Source of the DNA: Siderastrea siderea
Lineage: Eukaryota; Cnidaria; Anthozoa; Scleractinia; Rhizangiidae
Length of the DNA: 64,000 bases
Assembly: GCA_964030785.1 (NCBI GenBank)
Contig: OZ034979.1
Location: 41,051,484-41,115,483 of the forward strand
Reading direction: 5' to 3'
Positions within the stretch are counted from its first letter, which is position 1. Every line of letters begins with the position of its first letter. Of this stretch, positions 58,440-64,000 are shown piece by piece. The notes beneath the pieces are model-generated. The model worked only from the letters and a program-made list of their open reading frames with translations. It did no database searches and was not told where the DNA came from. The position numbers and the translations under genes were made by a program.

Positions 58440-61277
58440 AAGAAAGAGCGGCTTTGATTCTACAATTTCAGTGATCTTCTAGATTGGTTATGTTTTTTTT
58501 AAATACAAGAAAACCAAATGTTTCATTGCCTCAATCACAGGTAAATTTTACAGTGTAAATTAAACACAAAGGAACTGTTACTGGTTATTTTAAAAGTCAA
58601 GAAAAGTAAAGAGTAGGACAAATAACCAATCCTCAAAATTGTTATTTCTGTGTGTGCTGCTTTTCAAACATGATATTTTGTATTTTTAGTAGATATTATG
58701 TGTATATTTAATGTCTGGAATTAACATTTCCAATTTGGAAATGTATTTATATGAATCTAATTTGTTATTAAACACAGTGTACAGTCATTGAAATTAATAC
58801 AACTCACGATGTACTTCAAGCTTAACATGTAAAGAGCACATTCTACACACTATGGATAGATTTGTTTAAAGACATGGAGTTGACATTTCTATGTATTGTT
58901 CCTTAAAAAATTTTAAACAGTTCTTAGAACATCACTAATTGGATAGTTTTCTTCAGTATTATAACTAATTCATAGGTTTTTGATGGAGTACTGATCACTT
59001 TAAGTTTAAATATTTCACTCCGCGTGCTTTTATTGGTAAGACCTGCAGCTCTTGTCCTTGTTTCTTCCATTTCATGGAACTTATATTTTGATGTTCTTGT
59101 AGCCTCACTTTCCCCGTTCTTTTCCGCACGCCTTGCCACTTTAAAGTTAACACTGTTTGGCTTAACTTATTCTTACCTTCTTATTCTATTCTCGGTTGAA
59201 AGCGATCGCTGTACCAAGCCCTATTGTAGGATATATAGCCCAAACAACACCTATCTGGCGACAAGATTCGAGTTCTTTTTCTCACAATTTTCTGTTGGCG
59301 CGTCATGTTATTGGCTTCTTTTTCACAAATCGTGGCAATATAATTAAAAAAAATTCCTGAAAAGAATCGATATTTTATACTCTTTCTTGGCTAGAGTTCT
59401 TAGAAACAAGGCAGACAGAGGTGCGACCATAGCGCAATTTTCATCGTATGTCGTTGACAGTGATACACACTTTGACGACTCCCTGTTGAGCCCTGCCACT
59501 TTTATCAATATCTTTTCTTGAAAAGTCGCTTCCCTAATTAATAAACTGTTACCGGCAAAAGGGATTTCGTGTACCAAAACCTACGACAAAAGTCTCTGAT
59601 ACTTGAAGCAAAATATTTGTTTGGAATAAAATTGAGCTTTTCTATTGCAGTTGCGTTGTTAACTGCTTGCGTCTGGGCACAATATTTTCGCTTAAGCAGC
59701 AAACGTCATTTTAATTTCGTCATCATATCAATTTTTTACGTTTGCCTCCGCTATATGTTCCGTTTTTTTAACGTCAGAAATCATTCACAACACAAAAACA
59801 TGTAGTTTACGAGGCGGAGGCCACTTTTTACGTCCCTCTGGTCAGTGAATTTGTCTTTCTGCCCGTTGCAAGCACAAAATATCCTTAGTCCGACAACCAT
59901 AACGCATTTCCATTCAAGTTCAACTTACTTTATTGATAAACAGTACTTGCTCTTGCGTTGAAGTCTGTTATGATGACGAAGAACAAAGATAGGAAGACAA
60001 AACTTTCGTCTGCTTATCACGAGTTTTCAATTCACTGTCGCCCTTCTCGTTTCTCAGATTTGATATCCCTTGCTGCAATTTTCTTCACGACGAATTATCT
60101 TGATGGCAAAGCTGAGTTGATAACCTAAATTTGGAAGTTATTCAACAATTATACATTCTTACGGCGTCGTTTGCCCCAGAACACACGATAAACATTCATA
60201 GGATTCACACGATAAACTGAATGAAATGAATTTTTGCGTCCAGCGATCCTCAGTCTACGCGCAGGGGAAATTGAAGAAATCGCGTGTCTTTCAACTGGGT
60301 TCCTTTGTCGGTCAAACTCCTCACTCGGGTGTCCACAGAGAAGATTTTGTCACGGACCAAAAGTTTCGAGTAGGGAGGCCAAGGACGGCAGTTTGTCGCT
60401 CGTGAATTCAAATTTAACGGAAAAATGCATTCTTTGAATTCCTTTGAGTTCGGATTTCTTGCAGATCATAGGGAGAAAGCAAATTGATGGTCGTATTCAA
60501 AAGTCTGGGCTCGATTGTTAAGGTCTATCCGCGATCGAAGTTGTTCGAAGACTATTCTTTCGAGGGCTAAGATTTTTTTTGTGTGAGCAAATCGGGCAAA
60601 TACGACTTTTTTGGCGAAATGTTCAACTGGGTAGTGTAATTTACGGGTCGTCTAGTTGCATGCCTTGCTCTCTCTCTACTTTTGAGCGAGTCCGACCGTT
60701 ATTTGGAAAACATGGCTTTCGCGAGGCTTAAATCGCCAAAATAAACACAGAAACACAGATCAAAACACCATGGCAGCAAATTTATGCGCTTTTATTTCAT
60801 TTCACTCAGTTTTAAAACTCCTAAATTTTGGCTTTAGTTTTGCTTATTTAATAAACCGACACATGTACAGCCATTATAAATGCACAGCACACCACACAAA
60901 CAGAGGATGGTAAGCCTGTGATGAAACACAAAGCTGTCAACGCGAGCGCCGACATCTCCTGTTTTCCCGCGTTTCGAATGAAATTCAAGGAATCTCAAAT
61001 AGAATTGTGCGCATGCGCGACATTAGTCTCCTTTGTTCTTGGAACTACCAACACCATCTTCTTTTATCCTGTCATGGTTCAGGATTGTTAAGGGGTTGGT
61101 ACACCCTAATGGTGTGTTTTCGTATGTGTTGATACTACTATTCCAGTCATCATGACGGTTATTATAACTGCTGTAGTAATGTTTTTGCGATATTTGGGGA
61201 GAACTTAACTCCTTGGAAAAACAGTCTACCGCGGCTTGCAGAGATCATCGTCCAGTGCTACTAGATATTAAGTAATA
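58440..61277. other. intergenic DNA, nothing recognised
   Basis: Frames at 59024-59347 and 60234-60437 are open for 107 and 67 codons but show no recognisable domain. No RNA gene or repeat was identified. Confidence 0.4.
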
Positions 61278-61762
61278 GACTGGTTCACGCTCTTAGTTGC
61301 ATCATGGGTAATCAGGGCAAGATGGCGGGAAATTCAAAGGTTTGTAGGGGATTTCAAAGCCAACTAATTCTTCCTGAATTAATATATTTGACACCTTCTC
61401 TTGGAAAAGCGTAACTTATGAATTCAAAGAAACAATACACTGAATCTGGAGTGCATAGAAGCCCATGATCAGTTTTTCGAAAACTTGATTTCTCCCATAC
61501 ATTTTCTGTAATTTTTTGTACTGTCGAATGAAAGAAAATGTGTGGGAGAAATCAAGTTTTCGAAAAACTGATCATGGACTTCTATGCACTCCAGATTTAG
61601 TATTGTCTCTTTGAATTCATAAGTTACACTTTTCAAAGAGAAAGTGTCAAATATATATTATTCAGGAAGAATTAGTTGGCTTTGAAATCCGATACAAACC
61701 TATGAATTTTCCTGCCATCTTGCCCTGATTACCCATGATGCAACTAACAGCATGAACCGGTC
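61278..61762. mobile_element. 485-bp foldback element with TA duplication
   Basis: Nearly the whole element is two inverted arms of about 225-235 bp (for example TTAGTTGCATCATGGGTAAT, AGGAAGAATTAGTTGGCTTT, GAAATCAAGTTTTCGAAAAA and their inverses) around a central loop of about 20-30 bp. Flanking TA at 61276-61277 and 61763-61764 fits Tc1/mariner-type insertion. Confidence 0.85.
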
Positions 61763-61877
61763 TATTGCAGAGGTCTAAGTGATGAATGTAAGGAAAGTGG
61801 CAAATAACCTATCTAATCTAATTTTTACGAGGTTTCACTCAATCTTAAAATGTCACCATAGGCTTCAGTAGCAAGGG

Positions 61878-61940
61878 CCATTTTATGTCTTCGTGCGTTC
61901 AATCATGGAACGCTTTAAAAGTGTCTTCGCCACCCGTATA
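61878..61940 (-). promoter_or_regulatory. possible relic of a UGT 5' flank
   Basis: GCCATTTTATG, TCTTCGTGCGTTCAATCATGG and CTTTAAAAGTGTCTTCG match the bases upstream of the UGT-F, E, A and B start codons in the same order and orientation, including the CAT that corresponds to the start codon. The sequence beyond that point is not UGT exon 1. It may mark a lost seventh copy. Confidence 0.4.
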
Positions 61941-61972
61941 AATTTGTTGTGTTTTGTGCATCCACATGACCA

Positions 61973-62284
61973 GTGCTGTTTGTGGCGCGACGACGAAAGC
62001 AACTTTTAAAGGGGAACAACGCCATCTCCTCAGTTTATGCTGTTCATGTCATGGCTCACGCTGCTTGGGGGTTGGCATGCCTGAATGCCATGCTTTTTGA
62101 ACGTTTCACAGCTTTCGAATTTCCCTCATTTCTTTATTCTTCTTATTACGACGGGCCTGTAGGGCGCCGTCTTAGAGCTCTGCAAGATTTTGGTCATAGT
62201 AGGTTGTTCAAGGTCACGATGATTGATTGCTTAATGATATCCTATGGTGGTAGGGACGGAAGAGGGCTCAAAGCAACGAATTAA
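61973..62284 (+). other. unassigned open frame of 103 codons
   Basis: Open for 103 codons from an ATG, but no recognised motif, no neighbouring exon of known type and no codon-level support visible by eye. Listed so that the gap is not overlooked; more likely non-coding. Confidence 0.2.
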
Positions 62285-62410
62285 TTGTTCAAGGACAGAA
62301 TATAGCATGTTCCTTAAAGAGAAGGCTTATCTGAATGTCGCCAACTGAAAAATGAGGCATACATTTCGGGCCTTGGATGTCCTGTGTTTTTTTTAATAAC
62401 AGTAATAACA

Positions 62411-62428
62411 ATGATGATGATGATGATG

Positions 62429-62466
<38 letters not shown>

Positions 62467-62503
62467 CATAATCATAATCATAATAATCATAATAATAATA
62501 ATA
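62411..62503. repeat. (GAT)n/(AAT)n microsatellite
   Basis: GAT triplets grading into AAT and CATAAT repeats, probably the 3' tail of the adjacent minus-strand LINE fragment. Confidence 0.9.
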
Positions 62504-62623
62504 TCACTTTATCAAATTCCCCCTACGGGCTTTTCAGAATTTAGTTACATCAATGTATAAAAATGTAAATGTATATGTATATAAAACAGCTAAAAAATTA
62601 CTTATCCTACTTAAAATGATCCT

Positions 62624-63626
62624 TTACAGTACGGCTACTCCAACCGGGCCAGTTGGAAGAAAACTGACCAATCGCGACGCTAATTGAAAACAAAAGATAG
62701 CAAAGTTTTTTTTGTAAACAACCAATAACGTTGAAGCAGGCAGACAATGCACGTTCGAAAAATTTGACACCGTGACCTCTGATCATGACCGCTCGGGAAA
62801 CTGTCACGTCTACGATTGGTTGCTTTCGATCCTAAATGTGCCAAATTTTGAGCAGAACATTGAGATGTCGAATTCGCAATTGATAATAAAATTTTCGCCC
62901 ATAAACAAACCTTAAACAATACTTTCGCTTCAGCAGCACAGCTATAAGTGCATGAGTTTGTTTGTAGAACAAACAAGCGCGTATCAACAAACACAAATCT
63001 AAAGATAAATATCGACATTTGCGCCCTTTGATCGTTCAATTATAAACGGAGGTTCCTAAATCTCCTCATTTACTAAGTTCTTTTTGAATTAACAGGTGCT
63101 TATCGTTGATGTGTTGATTCTGGCTTCTGCAGCCCTTTCGCAGCCGCGGTCTCAATACATGTACTGCAAGAAAATCCAAATCCTTTATGTCAGCGTGGTG
63201 CAAGTCTGAAACGTAATCTCGTAATAGCTGGGAATGTCGGCGACTGTTGCCGTATATGCCGCCCTCTCGATTCAGTCTTACTTGTTTTTTCTGGGCAAAA
63301 GCCATTTTGGAAAGATTTACATTTACAATAAGCTAAGCTTACAGCTTATGTGACGCGTAAAAACAATCCGCCAGATTTCAGTCACATCGAGTCAACACCG
63401 CACCATCACTGAAGCCAACCAATTAAAAAATTCGACTATTTCCCGAGAGGTCAGCAGAATCAACCGCAGAATGAGACAGTTTCAAATTTTTTTGGAGATG
63501 TATTGTCTAGATCCTTCAACGTTATTGGTCAGTTTATGGAAAAATGTTGCCTTCTTTTGTTCTCAATTAGCGTTGCGATTGGTCAATTTTCTTCCAAGTG
63601 GCCCGGTTCGAGTAGCTGCACTGTAA
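62624..63626. mobile_element. 1-kb inverted-repeat element inserted in a LINE
   Basis: Ends TTACAGTACGGCTACTCCAA and the inverse of the 63600-63626 segment are imperfect inverted repeats, with inverted homology continuing for about 150 bp on each side. LINE-like sequence is present on both sides. The element contains a minus-strand frame at 63066-63305. Confidence 0.65.
63066..63305 (-). CDS. unassigned 79-codon frame inside the inverted-repeat element
   Basis: It starts with an ATG in a CAAAATGG context and reads MAFAQKKQVRLNREGGIYGN, ending after NDKHLLIQKELSK. The text is hydrophilic and basic with no recognised domain. Because it sits between the inverted arms at 62624-63626 it could be a remnant or first exon of a transposon protein. 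It could equally be chance. Confidence 0.25.
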   Translation of the reverse strand: MAFAQKKQVRLNREGGIYGNSRRHSQLLRDYVSDLHHADIKDLDFLAVHVLRPRLRKGCRSQNQHINDKHLLIQKELSK

Positions 63627-63900
63627 GGAAAGTTTGAAACTAGCCAAAGAATTGATAATATAATAATAATACTCTCAGGTAGATTGTTCCAGAGTGAAAC
63701 TGCTCTCAGGAAACTGCGCTGGCCTGTAGATGAGCAGCGTATTGGAATCTGCAGCATATTTCTGTTTCTAGCGTTGCGACTGTGTACTTCCGATCTTTTT
63801 GTAAACCTCTCGCTTTAAGTAAGGTGGAGCCAAACCCTTTAGGCACTTAAAGATCACAGCAGCATCGCTTAAACTTATAGTTGTCTCTTGAATGAATCTT
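63627..63900 (-). pseudogene. LINE reverse-transcriptase C-terminal fragment
   Basis: Minus-strand frames read LKGLAPPYLKREVYKK (with a frame change) and then QRSFLRAVSLWNNLPESI, the typical end of non-LTR retrotransposon ORF2. It is broken by frameshifts and by the 62624-63626 element. Confidence 0.6.
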
Positions 63901-64000
63901 TTATATAATATTTTGCTGAAGTCTAAGCTTGTTTTCTGGATAAAACGATTCCCGGAGTAATGAATGAGGTTAATGCACTGGGTTAATTTTGTTGAATCAA

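Overview
The window is from an animal nuclear genome, most likely an anthozoan cnidarian (stony coral or sea anemone). Genes have several short introns with GT-AG borders. Intergenic and intronic DNA is AT-rich and packed with small inverted-repeat transposons, a Penelope-like retroelement, LINE 3' ends, a Crypton relic and tRNA-derived SINE fragments of the kind common in anthozoans. The taxon is an inference from style and repeat content; no species-specific marker was seen.

The coding content is one gene family: six UDP-glycosyltransferase (UDPGT/UGT) genes in head-to-tail array, all on the minus strand, named UGT-A to UGT-F here in order of increasing coordinate. Each full gene has five coding exons with the same boundaries: exon 1 signal peptide (144 bp), exon 2 acceptor-binding domain (604-625 bp), exon 3 (204-207 bp), exon 4 UGT signature (289 bp), exon 5 transmembrane segment and lysine-rich tail (280-283 bp). 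Intron phases are 0, 1, 1, 2. Joined by the visible splice sites they give 507-512 residue proteins with no internal stops. UGT-A (1662-4576) shows only exons 1-3 before the window edge. UGT-B (8087-11877), C (16602-24920), D (28075-34513), E (38006-45641) and F (46739-53438) are complete. By exons 1-4 they form three sister pairs, A/B, C/D and E/F, and the duplications extend into flanking DNA.

The predicted products are type I ER membrane enzymes that would transfer a sugar from a UDP-sugar to small lipophilic acceptors in the ER lumen. The residue aligned with the catalytic-base histidine of vertebrate UGTs is Gln in A-D and Arg in E-F, and one Gly of the signature is Val in B-F. The acceptor-side aspartate and most of the nucleotide-sugar motif are kept.

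Layout: 1-650 decayed coding relic; 0.65-1.66 kb unexplained; 1.66-4.6 UGT-A; 4.6-8.1 spacer with a LINE end, a TTAA MITE and a duplicated flank; 8.1-11.9 UGT-B; 11.9-16.6 spacer with SINE-like DNA, a 9-bp-TSD MITE and a duplicated flank; 16.6-24.9 UGT-C, whose long intron 1 holds a Crypton relic and MITEs; 24.9-28.1 spacer; 28.1-34.5 UGT-D with a candidate hammerhead ribozyme in intron 1; 34.5-38.0 spacer with a 45-bp minisatellite; 38.0-45.6 UGT-E with a Penelope-like element in intron 4; 45.6-46.7 spacer with a 59-bp perfect hairpin; 46.7-53.4 UGT-F; 53.4-64.0 no recognisable host gene, only repeats, LINE ends, a long foldback element and a possible relic of a UGT 5' flank near 61.9 kb.
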